From NCBI RefSeq assembly GCF_040712315.1, contig NC_134013.1:11319001-11383000 (forward strand): a stretch of 64,000 nucleotides of DNA, written 5' to 3'. Below the pieces are notes generated by a model. That model was not told where the DNA came from. It saw nothing but the letters and a program-made list of their open reading frames with translations, and ran no database searches. The position numbers were made by a program, and so were the translations under genes. The DNA comes from Castanea sativa. Its lineage: Eukaryota; Streptophyta; Magnoliopsida; Fagales; Fagaceae. Below, piece by piece: positions 23,585-35,715 of the stretch; position 1 is the stretch's first letter, and each line of letters opens with the position of its first letter.

Positions 23585-24511
23585 TTTTGTGTTTGGGCTT
23601 AAATTTTTTGAACAGCCCAAATCCTTAACTATAACAAGTCCATTTCGTTCTCTGGCACGACCAATAGGAGATTGTGACTCTGAATCTGAATGGCCCAAGT
23701 TTCAAAGCATGCCCAAGGCTCGTGTGTGTGCTAAGAGCTAAACGATGGGAAGGTATCCCCACATGCATCATAATTTTTTTTAGTATTTAAAAATAGGATT
23801 TTTATTTTTGAGAAACCAAAAATAGGATATAAATAATTTCAACTTTTTAGGCTTATAGTGTGAGCTCCATGATGATTGTTCATTATCATCATGATATCAT
23901 GCTAAGAATAATCATTATGGTGTTGATAACAAGAAATTTTACCAAAAGAGTTAATTAGAACCCACATGTATTATCTTTTTTAGTCATGACAAAATTAAGA
24001 TTTTAATTTTGGAGGGACCAAAGGGAAAACCCAAAAAAAACATTGTAATATTTCAATAGAGAAAAATATACTTAAATTTAAGAATGGATATACTATACAA
24101 AACCAAACTATTCAAGCAATAAATAAATAAATCTAGTATCTACCTTACAAAATCAAATTAATCAGAAATGAATATGTTGTTCTTTTGAATCTTGAAAATA
24201 ATTTATGATTGATTTTGTATTAAATTTGTTCTAATTTCATTTTTTGTATATGAAGAACACCATCCTGCTTTTTGTTGTGAAATCTAATTTTGACAATATT
24301 TATGATTGATAATATTTGTCTTGTACTTGTAGGAGAAACAAAAAGAGTAAATACAGCTACAATCATTCTATAAATAAGTAGGTAAATTGTTGATCTTTTA
24401 ATCCTTACGAACCATTTGTCACACAATATAGGAAGAAATGATGGTGAATAAAAAAACATTTATGTGCTTTGTATTTACTATCATACCCATCCAAATTTTA
24501 ATATGAGTTCT
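23585..24511. other. Intergenic; degenerate SINE near 23838-23965
   Basis: Apart from a decayed minus-strand SINE-like stretch (AACTTTTTAGGC...TTACCAAAAGAGTTAATTAG, 23838-23965), I see nothing recognisable here. Confidence 0.4.
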
Positions 24512-24640
24512 AGTTAGCTCAACTGGTAAAGTCTTTGATGGTTGAATAGGAGATTTGGGATTCAATCCTGTCTACACCAAAAACTGATTGGTATCTTAGT
24601 TTGGCGATAAAAAGCTATCATCAAGAGCAGACGCTATGAT
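24512..24640 (+). repeat. tRNA-derived SINE, plus strand
   Basis: Box A TAGCTCAACTGG (24515-24526) and box B GGATTCAATCC (about 24558-24569), with the family core CTGATTGGTATCTTAG and the tail TATCATCAAGAGCAGACGC. This is the best-preserved promoter half of the family in the window. It lacks a clear poly-A tail because it runs straight into the next element. Confidence 0.7.
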
Positions 24641-24663
24641 GATATATGGAAGTGGCCTTAGAG

Positions 24664-25248
24664 CCAAGGGAGTCATGGCCAAAGAAGTCAATACGGTACC
24701 TTATACATACCTACTTCTTCTCACCCCTACTACTTCTTCTCACCCCTACTTCTTCTTCTCCTTTGTTTTACATGTTTTTCTTGTGGGTGTACTAAAGATC
24801 TGGCTGGAAGGCATGCCAAGTTTATTTCCTTCTTGTTTTGTACGCTGACCAGTGCTCTTCTCAATGCAAAAGTTAAAAAATATATATTAAAAGTGAGTTT
24901 CTAGGACACGTGGTTGATAAAGGTTGTTAAGAGTTTGAAAAAAGCTTTGGGTTTTGCCTTTTTCAATGTGAATGACAGCCATAGTCTTTTTGAAATTTAA
25001 AATTTAAGCTTTTTTCTTTATTTTTTTAGTTGATTGAATTGTACTCATATGATATGACATTTCCGCTGCTTGTTCAAGAATTAAGCCTTCATTTTTTATT
25101 TTTTTTACTTTTTATATATTTTTCATTATAAAACTACATTTTTTTTAGGAATTAATCCAAGGTAAAAAAAAAAGGATCTATATATGTACCTAAATATCTA
25201 TATTATTATTATAATTTTACAATTACAATGTTGGGTTGGGTTAGAATG

Positions 25249-25295
<47 letters not shown>

Positions 25296-25400
25296 GCGAT
25301 AATCCCGAAATGGTACACCGGTATCAATCTGTACCGAAATATTTTGTATCTATAATCAAACCGAAACAGCTTCTGATACGGTATTGACTCCCTTAGTCAT
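24664..25400. mobile_element. Possible TIR element with AAGGGAGTCA ends
   Basis: The left side reads AAGGGAGTCATGG and then AAGTCAATACGGTACC. The right side in reverse reads AAGGGAGTCAATACCGTATC. The right part also has CCCGAAATGGTACACCGGTA. The reverse of this phrase recurs at 63715-63760 after AAGGGAGTCAATCTCATACTGG (63663), which shows a dispersed family. A long (AT)n (about 25249-25289) interrupts it. No transposase seen. Confidence 0.4.
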
Positions 25401-25929
25401 GTCCCCTTGGATCCTGACATGAGTAATGCCCCTACTCCTAACATTTAAGTCTCATAACAACATAACACCACAACTACATGAGATCCGCATTTTGTGAGAG
25501 AGGTTACATACACACGTATATTGAATGCACAAGGTAATTATTACTAAATGACAACCTAAGTACATATAGATTTTCAAACACGTTGTATTAGGCTAATGAC
25601 AGCCCTCTTAGCTATGTATCAGATGTATACATCATTTCTCTCATAGTATATGGATCTCACAGTTGTATGGGACTCACATGTTGTGAGTTAGAAAATGCTT
25701 ATATCCAATGTATGAGGTACATTCTTCCATCTATCAGTCTAACATTGTTTTGGATTTTTTAATTTATTATCAATGAGAAAAGTTTGGACGGTAAAAAACA
25801 GAGCATTTTTTTATTTTTGGATTTGAGGAGAAGATTTTCCATTAAGATTGTCTAATTATGTAGCTTAACTTTGCTAGTTGGAAACAATTTAATTTAAGAG
25901 AAAGGAAAAACAATTTAGCAATTTCCAGT
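25401..25929. other. Intergenic; nothing recognised
   Basis: AT-rich unique sequence between two transposon-like blocks, without a coding signal. Confidence 0.4.
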
Positions 25930-26143
25930 GGGTCCAGTGCCGTTTTTTTTTTTTTTGGAAAAGCGCGTTTCAGCACTTCCAATGGGTCTAGTACACTGTT
26001 CACGGGACTCACAAACTTCTTTTTTTCAGCAACTTTTTCATTAAAAATGAGTCTTACAGTACTATTCACACATTTAAAAATTATTTTGCTATAGTATTTT
26101 CAATTTTCAGCAACAAAAAAAAAAACGGTATCCAAACGCACCT
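25930..26143 (-). mobile_element. MITE-like fragment (TGCGTTTGGATACCG end)
   Basis: Read on the minus strand it starts AAAGGTGCGTTTGGATACCG and continues GCTGAAAATTGAAAATACT...AATAGTACTGTAAGAC to GTGCTGAAACGCGC. The GCGTTTGG start and the AACGCGC/GCAGCA body are characteristic of a common plant hAT-like MITE type. The opposite terminus is not clearly present, so it is probably truncated. Confidence 0.4.
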
Positions 26144-26291
26144 TTAATGCATGTCAATGACCAGAGAGCTGCCTTAAGAGTTACATATTGAGGGAATTAC
26201 AATTTTTCAACTTTACATTACCCTTTCAATTAGCAGTAAGAGGTTTCACAACTCTATGCAAGTAATTGACTATATATATATATATATATAT

Positions 26292-26703
26292 AGATCTAAA
26301 AGAGTGTAATTGGTCACATCTCTTAATTAGCATAGGAATTTGCTTAAAAATCAATTTCACTGAAAGGTTGCAAACATGCAATTAACCCATATGATTTATT
26401 TATTTTAAAGAATAAATCATATATATATATATATATATATATGGATTTTACTGACGTGTGCCCTAAAGACACACAATAGTATACTATTTTTGAAAAAAAA
26501 ATTATTGAAAATTGAAAATATCTTGATAGTTTTTTCAAATTCCCGATTATATATATATATATGTTTGATTCATTGATAGATCTAAAAGAGTGTAATTGGC
26601 CACATGTCTTAATTAGCATAGGAATTTGCTTAAAACTCAACTTCACTGAAAGGTTGCAGACATGCAGTTTTAAGCCATATGATTTATTTATTTCAGAGAA
26701 TCG
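26292..26703. repeat. Local direct duplication of about 120 bp
   Basis: GATCTAAAAGAGTGTAATTGG through GATTTATTTATTT occurs at 26292-26412 and again at 26579-26695, spaced 287 bases. Each unit is preceded by an (AT)n tract (about 26271-26291 and 26553-26562), and a further (AT)n lies between them. The copies differ by only a few substitutions. Confidence 0.8.
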
Positions 26704-28936
26704 GGATCAAATTGTCTTTGTCAGACTGGGGGTGCTTGACAGCATGAGTCATGACAAGATGCATTGAAACTATGAAATTTCCTGCAATTGGAAAACTGAT
26801 TCCTTGTTTTCCTTGTTGTTTTGGTCAGGTAACTAACTAAAATATTCCACCCTTGTAGGATATCCTGGATGAAACAGTGCCTTAAAGGAATGACCGATAG
26901 TAAGGTATATGTACTTGTAAAAAAAGAAAAGAAAGAGAAATAGAGTATGGTATATTGGTATCAGTGTGATACACATTGAGAGAGAGATAGAGAGAGACAG
27001 AGGGGTATTGTTTGCATTTGCTTATGTAGGTAAAGAGAATTGATAGGGTAAGGAGACATGAGAGGGACATCCCACCAAACTTTATAATTAGGAGCACATG
27101 AAAGAGTGACAATGATGTTGAAACTAAGTGGTATATAATGCTATATATTCGATGCATGTTTCATAAAATGGGGCGAACTATAGCCTATAGTGCTTGATAA
27201 ACGTAGAATCCAAGGCTTTGGATTTTGGGACCTCCTTCCACTTCCACATGCTTCACCTTTTATTTGGGCTTCCCTTTTCTATGTCAGCCATAGCCATTGG
27301 GGTCCTTGCTCGTGTTCGGATAAGAATTTTCACTGGTTATTTTTTTAATGGCTCTCTCTCTCTGCCTTTTTTTAATTTTTTCTTACTTTTATTGCCATTG
27401 TCCATTTGTGCTTTTTGGCTTTCTTATATTTGACACCACACACAAAGGACCATGTCCTGAGAGCTGAGAGAGTGACTGAGAGATGGACATGATCTTTTTC
27501 TCTCTCTCTCTTCAAAGTTGATTCTAAGGAAGTACTTAAATAGCATGCCTATGCTATTCTTTTTTTGTTAACATGTTTATGCTAATCTTAGAACTTAAGG
27601 CTGCAACACTGTGGGCTCACAGTGAAGCTAATAAATAATAATAGATGGTTGATTTCTAAGACTTTAATTAATGATATTACTAAATAAAGGATTGCATTAC
27701 TTCAAAGCATTTTATTGGATACCTATTCATCTAGAAGACTAGAACATGACGTTGATGATGCACCATAATTTTGCTTCATGTCTGCCTTATGTAGTAGTTA
27801 TTTTCATGAAACAAGATTCATATAAGTCTTGATTGAATATAATGACCAACAAAAAGAGAGTCTTGAATATAGATTAGGTAGGGATGACTACGAAAGGTAC
27901 AATACAATACGAGAGTTTCCTTTAATCAAATCAGTGGAGAAGGTGGCGCCTATTAAAGGAGGAATATGCTCTTGTTTTAGCTTTAACTTTTCCTACAGAA
28001 TTAAGATTTTAAACAAATTATTGTTGAGTCATAGAACGATTCCTATGGAACTAGAGTTGCAACTACTAGTTAACGTTAAGATGCACATTAGAGTTGCATC
28101 ACCAAGAGCTTTCGGCTGCAATTATTTGATAGAACTTGTGGGTCAATGGCATGTACTATTTTAAGTTTGATTAATTGCATCGTAATAGAAGATATAATTG
28201 AACACTATTCTTATATTTACATATAAATTTAATTGATTTTTTGGCCCTCTCAATCTAATCATGTTCATGGCTAAGAAGACAAAAAAATAAAAATAAATAA
28301 ATAAGGGAAAAAATAAAAGAAAGCTCTCTCATGCTTTCAATCCTGATCCAAAGGCTACATTGTGGGTGGTATAGCAATCCATTTCAAGTCTACTTTAACA
28401 TGCAAACAAAGAATAAAGGTCATTATGAGGGCTTTAAGATTATGTAAATGACAAAGATGATCCAGCATCAAATCACATAAAGACACAGATTCTTTTATAG
28501 GACTTCATGTTGTTTTTCTCATGGGAGAGTAAAGAGTAGTGAAAGTTGGGGAGTGAAGAGTGACGGTAAAGCAAAGAGAAAGTGTAACCAGTAATGCTGT
28601 AGGAGAATTCAGCAAAAAGTTTAGAGCTGTAGCAGAAGAGTGTGTTGGCCAAATAAACCATAAAGTGAAGCGTGGGGACTCCGACCAAAAAGTAATGCAA
28701 AAGAAGGGTTATAAAATAGGACTAGACAGTACTAAGGCTCCAAATCAATAAAAAGAAGGCTAATTGCTAATGTTGATTTGAAAAACTTAGAGAAGACAAA
28801 GCTTAATTATGAAAACTCCACTTTTTTTCTATAGTTTCCTAATGATGTCATATTGGAGCTGGATGGATATGAATATAGTAATATATAAACATGCATGTTC
28901 AATAATTTTTTTTTTTATGGGACTTAAATATTTTTT
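26704..28936. other. Intergenic; no gene supported
   Basis: Open frames such as 27829-28164 (111 codons) and 28560-28751 show no domain, no conserved motif and no splice context that I recognise. The rest is AT-rich with short (CT)n runs near 27350 and 27505. I make no functional call. Confidence 0.4.
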
Positions 28937-29301
28937 AAGGCTAAAATCCAAAAGCAACCCTTAAGGTTTGGGTTTGTTGTAAATACATCACATGAGCTTT
29001 CAATTCTTTTTTATAACTCTTTGAGGTTTTTATATCCGCAAAATTGATCTCTTGGATTAACTTTTGTTAGCTCTTATAGACAGAAAAATCATGTGACTAT
29101 CTCTTGATTACATTAAAAAGACTCACCAACTGATTCGCTTCACTGATCATTAGATGGTCATGTGATTTTTTGGTCCATAAAAACTAAAAAAAGTTGTCTC
29201 AAGAGTCAACTTGGTGGATATAAAAACCTCCAAGAATTATAAGAAATAAACCCCATAGAATATTTTTTGCAGCTGACCCAAGTGTTCTAGCATTTAGCCT
29301 T
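28937..29301. mobile_element. Fold-back MITE with long inverted repeats
   Basis: The left half starts AAGGCTAAAATCC and the right half in reverse starts AAGGCTAAATGCT. The arms then match over most of their length, including GAGGTTTTTATATCC and AAAAATCATGTGACTATCT against AAAAATCACATGACCATCT. The arms are about 170 bases each, so the transcript would fold into a near-complete hairpin. Coding capacity is nil. Confidence 0.7.
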
Positions 29302-30607
29302 CTCCTTTATTTATTTTTTATTTTTAATGATCGATAAGTAAAACTTGAGGGGATTCGAATTTATACTTTACTGGTAGAATTGGCAAGTTACAACACTATA
29401 TGGACAAATGCTTACAATATAGAAAACACACCTTTTATTAGAAATTTGTGAAGATAATAGGATGCAATTGACAAAATAAAAGTGAATTTAATTAATAGTA
29501 ACATCATGCCAATAACGTTTACAGTGTGTTTGGAAATTTGGAGGAAGAGGAGGAGGGGGGTAAGGCCATAAGGGTCCTAGGGAAGAAGTAGAGGAGATGG
29601 GATGGGAATGACCATCCCTTCATTTTGAATGGTTGCTTTAAAATTTAAGGGGATAGCAATAAATATCCTTCTTATTTGTTTGGATGATTAAAAATTAAAA
29701 TGGGAGTAGAAGAGTAATAAAATATCATAAAAATTGAGAATTATACTCTTCTTTTATTCAAGTTTTCTTAAAAAAATAAATATAAATAGACACCATTAAG
29801 ACAAAATTGACAATTTAAAAATATATATATATAAGTTGAACCTCTACCCTCAAATCTCTTTCTTCCCTCCCTTATATAAATATAAATGTGATAAATGTAG
29901 CACTTTTCATAATGAGAAATGTTATATTCACAACATTTTCACAACAAATTCTAAGTAGCAGATTCTTACTTGTTATTATTGATTAGACATTTTTCACAAC
30001 ACTTTCCCAATTTTTCTCTCTTAGATGTTTGTTTTCCCCTTATATTTTGGCTATAATTTGGGGTTTAATATATTCATTTTACAAAATTAACCTTGTTTAT
30101 TTTAATCAAAGAACTTACCTAATTGGGTAAAATTTGGAGGCCTTCATATTTTGGGGGCATTTGCGGTTGCCTAACTTGTCTACGCAAGAGCCGACAATGC
30201 TCTCTTCCTCCAAGCCTCACAAACTGGAGGAGGAAGAGTCTAGTTATTACTCACAAATGGTGGATTTTGAGAGGAAACAAACTTGGCCAAGGCATGAGCA
30301 ACCATGTTTGCTTCCCTTCTCACCTAGCAAAATCAATAAGAACGAAAATCTGAGCTAAGTATACTTTAGAGTCATTACAATATTTGCAAGCATTACTCCC
30401 CCCTCTACTTGTGTCAATCGCCACTTACACTCACAACAAGTTGTTAAAAAAAAATATATGATATCCCTCACAGTGCGGATGGCCTAATATTATTGATGTT
30501 GCTCCTTATCCACAGCGATTTGATTCTTTACTCAATAATGGGTCACCCATGCCTACAGTGAGTCAATGACCCTTCTTTTCTTTTCTTTTTTTCATTTTAA
30601 TTTTTAG

Positions 30608-30745
30608 GTTTAATAGAGTTTCACGTTTCCACTCCGGTGATTGTGCTTTATCATCATGCAATGACATAAGTAGAGTTCGAACCACAAATATATTATTCGA
30701 CAACAAAAATTTTTTTACCAATTTAATTAATTAAATCCCTGCATT
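30608..30745 (-). repeat. SINE, degenerate copy
   Basis: Minus-strand copy with the conserved tail AATAGAGTTTCACG (plus-strand reading), a GAGTTCGAACCAC box B region and a decayed box A at about 30715-30730 (CCAATTTAATTAA). Confidence 0.5.
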
Positions 30746-31100
30746 GACCTCCATTGATTGGCCAACTCATGAGTTCACATAAATACCACAACAAACTTCC
30801 GGTCAATCAAGGGCTAAAACGTAAATTAGTAGTTGAAACTTGAAAAAGAACCATTATCCACAGAAATCATATTCAAAAGTAATATAATAACTCAAAAAGG
30901 TTTGAATACTCAACTTAATAGAGCACAAATCTCCTACAACCAAACCTATCCAAATTCGTAAAACCTATCAAAAATCTCAAGTCTTACCACACCCCAAACC
31001 ATCAATCAAAGTTCTATTGGTGATTAGACCCTAATATCCACGCTGTCTTCATACATCCTAACACATAAAACACTTTCCTCCCTACAATATTGAAGGCTGA

Positions 31101-31262
31101 GAACAATGCTAAATCTACAACATTTTTACAAAACCTTCACAACAAGTTTTAAATTGCATGTTGTTATGAATTTTAATCTAAATTTACTATTTAAATTACT
31201 TTTTTACCCACAAATAACAATACAATGAGTGAAATTTATAGTAAAAATATTGTGAATTTCTC
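31101..31262. mobile_element. Small MITE-like repeat
   Basis: Left AATGCTAAATCTACAACATTTTTAC and right, in reverse, GAGAAATTCACAATATTTTTAC give imperfect inverted ends like those of the MITE in LQY1 intron 3. It lies about 200 bases upstream of the HVA22-like gene's probable leader. Confidence 0.35.
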
Positions 31263-31436
31263 TCCACTAAACTCACATTGCAAATTACAAATCCGTATCA
31301 ACGGTAGCTAAAAAGCCAAAATGGAGACCATAAAAATTTAAACGGCACAAAACACTGTTGTTTTCTCTCTCATCCTCCCTCTCTCTCTATAACTCTTTGT
31401 GAAAAAATAGGCTCTCTCTCTCAATCACTCCCTCAA

Positions 31437-31440
<4 letters not shown>

Positions 31441-31467
<27 letters not shown>

Positions 31468-32455
31468 TATTAAATCACCGCCGACATCGTAACGGCTCGC
31501 CGTTATTTCGGCGGTGCCGATTTGTTCCTTACACTCCGGCGATCTTCTGAAACCGCCTCGGCCCCCTCTCTTCTTAACTGCCTCGGATTAACTACTCTCA
31601 TTTCGGTTATTATACGGTTGCTTTGATTTCTTCATTTTCATTGAAAATATCCACATAGGTACTGATCGAGTTCTCTCATTCATGTAAAAACTTTTCGTCT
31701 ATTTGATTTTCTTGTTTGTGTTTGTGTTTGAGTTTTTTTTATTTTTTGAATAATGTATTGGAGACTTGATAGTTCCCTGAGATATTTTTTTGGAAATTAA
31801 ATTCAAAATTTCTTCTCGGTAATTGTGCATTCTTTTTATTTTTCATGTTTCAATTTCATAATGCTTCGATTCTTTCAATTTTTAATTTTTGTGTTTTGGT
31901 GCATTTGTTTGGAGGTTTTCTTGGTTTGTTAGGTAGTGTTCTTTATGATTATCTCTGGCAATGTTTTTGCCCTAAGTTTTGGGGAATCTTATGAATGGTT
32001 TGGTTTTTGGCTTTGAAATAACTTTTTTTCCTTTAAAAAAAATTTTTGAAATTTTGGTTTTGTGATTTGAGAAAATGGGATTTTCAAGGGGTTTTTCTGT
32101 GGTGGATTTAAAAATGCAGTACATAGTAGTGTAAGGTTTTTAATTTTAAGCAAACTCCATTTTGATTAAGCCTGATTTAACCGTTTAGCTTAGTGGAATC
32201 CCATTTTCCATTAATTTGTGTGGAGAAAGAAATTTTTTTTTGATCAGTACTAATGTATGTATATATTTTTTAAATTGATGTTTTGTTGTAAAAATTAAAA
32301 CATTATTGGTTAAAGTGGGATTTTCGACTGGTTCTTTGTGATTTACTTTTTTACTATACTGTCCTGTTTTTCTGTGATTTCTATTAGTCACGTCTTGAAA
32401 ATTTTGTATTTGTATTAACTGTTTAGTTTCTTTTTATGTGTGCTAGGTATACAAA
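31441..32455 (+). promoter_or_regulatory. Probable 5' leader and leader intron of the HVA22-like gene
   Basis: A CT-rich, then GC-richer stretch (31430-31620) looks like a 5' UTR. A donor at 31659 (CACATAG|GTACTG) and an acceptor ending at 32446 (TGTGCTAG|GTATAC), ten bases before the ATG, would remove a 788-base leader intron. This is inference from splice consensus only. The transcription start is not determined. Confidence 0.4.
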
Positions 32456-34614
32456 ATGATAGGATCCTTTCTCACCCGGGGACTCGTGTATGTCACTCTG
32501 CAACTCAATTCTTGTTCCTTGTTTGACTTTGTAGGTTAATTGTTGTTGTTGTTGTTAGTTGTTGAAATTCAATTACTTTGTAATGTGTTGGCAGAATGGT
32601 TTTTGGCTATGCTTATCCAGCTTATGAGTGCTACAAAACCGTTGAAAAGAATAGGCCGGAGATTGAGAATCTTCGCTTTTGGTGCCAGTACTGGTATGTT
32701 GTAGCTTGCCATTTCTGGTATCGAAGAATTGTTATGTTGTAGGTTGCCATTTGTGTCAACAGTTGTTCTGCAAATTATTTCTAGTGGTAAAAGTGCAGCA
32801 CTTTCCCTTTTGCATTGCAGGATTTTGGTGGCTGTTTTGACAGTTTGTGAGAGAGTTGGGGATGCTTTTATTTCATGGTACGGGTTCTGGTGTGAATTAG
32901 GAGTCAATTTTAATGCTTTGATAAATCTCTTTCTGTATCTTTAATTTTAAATTTTTTTTTTTTTTAAATTTTCTTGAAGGGTTCCAATGTATAGTGAAGC
33001 TAAGCTGGCATTCTTTATATACTTGTGGTACCCTAAAACAAAGGTATGGGATTCTTTTTTGGTGTTGGGGAATCAACTTATGTGTCTATATAACCATTTG
33101 TTTGATTTTCTTCCCCGTTTCTTTTACTTAATATTCATGTAATTGTGTCAGGGAACGACATATGTGTACGATTCCTTCTTTAAGCCATATGTCTCAAAGC
33201 ATGAGAACGAGATTGATCGTAACTTGTTGGAACTGAGGACCAGGGCTGGAGATATGGCAATTTTGTACTGGCAAAGAGCTGCAAGTTATGGTCAGACAAG
33301 AATATATGAGATTTTGCAGTTTGTTGCTGCACAATCAACACCACGGACTCGCCCTCCCCAGGTAGTTTATAAAGATATGATTTTGGATTTATTTCGCTTC
33401 CTGTTTGTGTTTTTTAAGCCCATGTCTGATAGCCTTATTTGGTGACTTGTGCTGGGAAGCATCACACTTGGAACAATGTTGAACCTCTCTCTCTTTTCAT
33501 GAAAGGAAATTGTCAGGGCAAAGTTGACCATCATTTTTTTTTCCCATCTCATCTATTTTTGTGATGCTCTTTTGTATGTTTAGTTTTTCTGTTCTGGAAT
33601 TGCAGAATAAGTCTTACATTTTGCAAGAGATATATTATTGGAGTTGTGTGCTTATCTGTTACAGTTGGATTGTTTTCCTGATGAGCTGTAATGATTTTAC
33701 TTCAGAAATTCAATATGCCAATGTTGCCTTTTGTTCTCTCATTTGGCTTAGAGGTGAATGTGGGTTACCAATTGCCATTATACTAGCTAGGGTTTTTTAG
33801 AGATGTTTCAAGCCTGTCTTCCGAATTATTATAAATGGAGCTTTCTTGACTAGAGTTTTAGATCAGTCTATGAATGTTTGGGTTTTATGTTAGCCAGTAT
33901 CCATGGCAACAAGTTTAAAGTGAAAAAATAAGGGCAATGTCCTAAATACAAATAAAAATAAAAATAAGTTTTTTAGGGTTTAGAATTTGATTGGTTCTAT
34001 ATTAAAATCCTACATCCTAGTTGAATTGATACTGTCGAATTGGAACTAAATTTAAGTGCTTGTATCTCATTAAAAATCCAGTCATTATATGTATACTGGA
34101 ATATGTTTTTAATATTTGATATACTGTAAATAATATGTTACTATTCTGTCTTTTGTTTTTTTCTCAGTCGCAGCCTCAACAACAACAACAACAAAAACAA
34201 CAACCAAATGGTAGGGTTCGTCCAACCCCTCCTCCTAAGCGCCAACCAGCTAAAGCACAGCCGGAAACTGAAGAACCACCATCTCCCACTTCTAGTACAT
34301 CTTCTAGTCAAGACCAAAAGGAGGTAGCAGAAGAGGTTGGTCCTTCACAAGTACCTAAAGCAGCTCCCCCCACAGCAGCCCCCCCTGCAGCAGCCCCTCC
34401 TGCAGCAGCTGCAAATACTCAAAAAGCAACTGCTCCATCTGAAACAACCAGCCAGACCACACCAACTGAAGCTCAACCAATGCAAATTGAAGCAACACCA
34501 CCTTCTTCAACTGAGGAGAACACGAATCCTCCTCCACCAGAGACAGTAATTGATGAATCCATTCGGGTCACACGTGGCAGATTGAGGAAAACCCGTTCTA
34601 CAGGAAATCGTTAG
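32456..34614 (+). CDS. HVA22I: HVA22-like protein, i/j type (TB2/DP1/HVA22 family)
   Basis: Reticulon-like ER-shaping membrane protein of the TB2/DP1 (REEP) family. HVA22 proteins are linked to ABA/stress responses and vesicle traffic. Exons: 32456-32487, 32595-32693, 32821-32877, 32980-33043, 33152-33361, 34168-34614, all GT..AG. Product 302 residues, near the roughly 300 of Arabidopsis HVA22i. It starts MIGSFLTRGLVMVFGYAYPA, as in that subgroup. The hydrophobic TB2/DP1 hairpins (about 12-90) contain FWCQYWILVAVLTVCERVGD and EAKLAFFIYLWYPKTKGTTY. Then follow YVSKHENEIDRNL and the SYGQTRIYEILQFVA helix. From 155 the tail is disordered: poly-Q, then Pro/Ala-rich, ending RVTRGRLRKTRSTGNR, the conserved basic C-terminus of the i type. 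Family is certain; the i rather than j label is by resemblance. Confidence 0.93.
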
Positions 34615-35715
34615 GGAATGGAAGATGGCTGTTTTCCAATTTAAAATCTTGCAAAACTAGCATTTCATCTAGGCGAACAATGGTGTTATTGAACGGTGAT
34701 CTAGACATTGATGTAAATTGTTGTTTTCTAGCTTCTATTCCATTTGTTGCTTTATTTTTTAAAACATTTGTAGTTAGATGGGGGTCTTGAGTTGGTGGGG
34801 GGGCGCTCTTTGATGCAACTCTGGAATGATTAGGAATGAAGATAAAAGTAAAATTGTTTTGCAAATTGTTTATGTTTAAGATTGACTTTCAGGGTTTAAC
34901 CTACTTTCTTGTGCTGATGTATGTAAATTTGGTCTTGCAAATTAGGTTAATGTCTTATCAAAAGGAGGGGTAAGTAGGTTAAACGTTAAAGAATACATAA
35001 TGTCCAAAGCTTTCCTTATTTTATTAGTACGATTATTTGTTGGAAGACAGAAGTCTAACGGTTCAATTTTTTAAATTCCCAAGGTCACATGAAATTTTCC
35101 AGGACAAGAGGGTTAGGAACTTAGGATAGCAATAACTATAGCTTGGGGCTTTCACTCACAAAAAAATAAATGTTGGTTAGTAGTGATACGTTTTTTTTTT
35201 GCTAAATGGATGCGTTGACATTGAAGTTCATCACCTACCATCACATCACAGCTTAGAAAGTTTCGTGATATTATTATTATTATTATTATTTGCATTAGGT
35301 GACACTTTAAATTTAGGTGTTAGAAAAATTATATAACTCTCTATAATTTATTGGAATTTTAAATTTAATCCAAAATTTAAAAAAGACAATTAAAAGTATG
35401 ACATTTTCTATCCGTCCAATTCAAACAGACAGATTATCACAAAAGATACCATTATCATTAGATTATCACTTAAACTTTCTAAAGCTCTATAATTTAAATA
35501 AATATAATATATATTAACATCAGTTGTAAAAGTTTAGTTATTGTAATATATATCAACATTTTCCATATGACAATTGTGAAATTATATAATAATTAGTTAT
35601 TTATATAAGTTTATGCCCACATCATATCATATCATGATAGAAGTTTAGTTATCCTGTATTATATGATAAAAAGTTGTGTGTGTGTATATATATATATATG
35701 TGTGTGTATATATAT
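34615..35715. other. HVA22-like 3' flank and intergenic
   Basis: Includes the 3' UTR, with no clear end signal, then AT-rich sequence with an (ATT)n run at 35270-35290 and mixed (GT)n(AT)n tracts near 35677-35717. No gene seen. Confidence 0.45.

Larger units (their letters stand above)
29302..31440. other. Intergenic upstream of the HVA22-like gene
   Basis: Contains a SINE (30608-30745) and MITE-like remnants with CACAACATTTTxACAA ends (about 29910-30010 and 31101-31262). The open frame at 30123-30358 has no recognisable domain. A pyrimidine-rich (CT)n stretch from about 31365 leads into the probable transcription start. Confidence 0.45.

Noticed and set aside
23412..23741. 109-codon frame in the LQY1 upstream region
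   Set aside because: It reads straight through the TA/TG/CG microsatellite, giving YIYIYI and VCVCARA; not coding.
27829..28164. 111-codon plus-strand frame
   Set aside because: No known motif, no splice context and AT-rich codon content. It could be a transposon relic but I cannot support a gene.
33561..33800. 79-codon frame in HVA22-like intron 5
   Set aside because: It lies wholly within an intron whose flanking exons join in frame.
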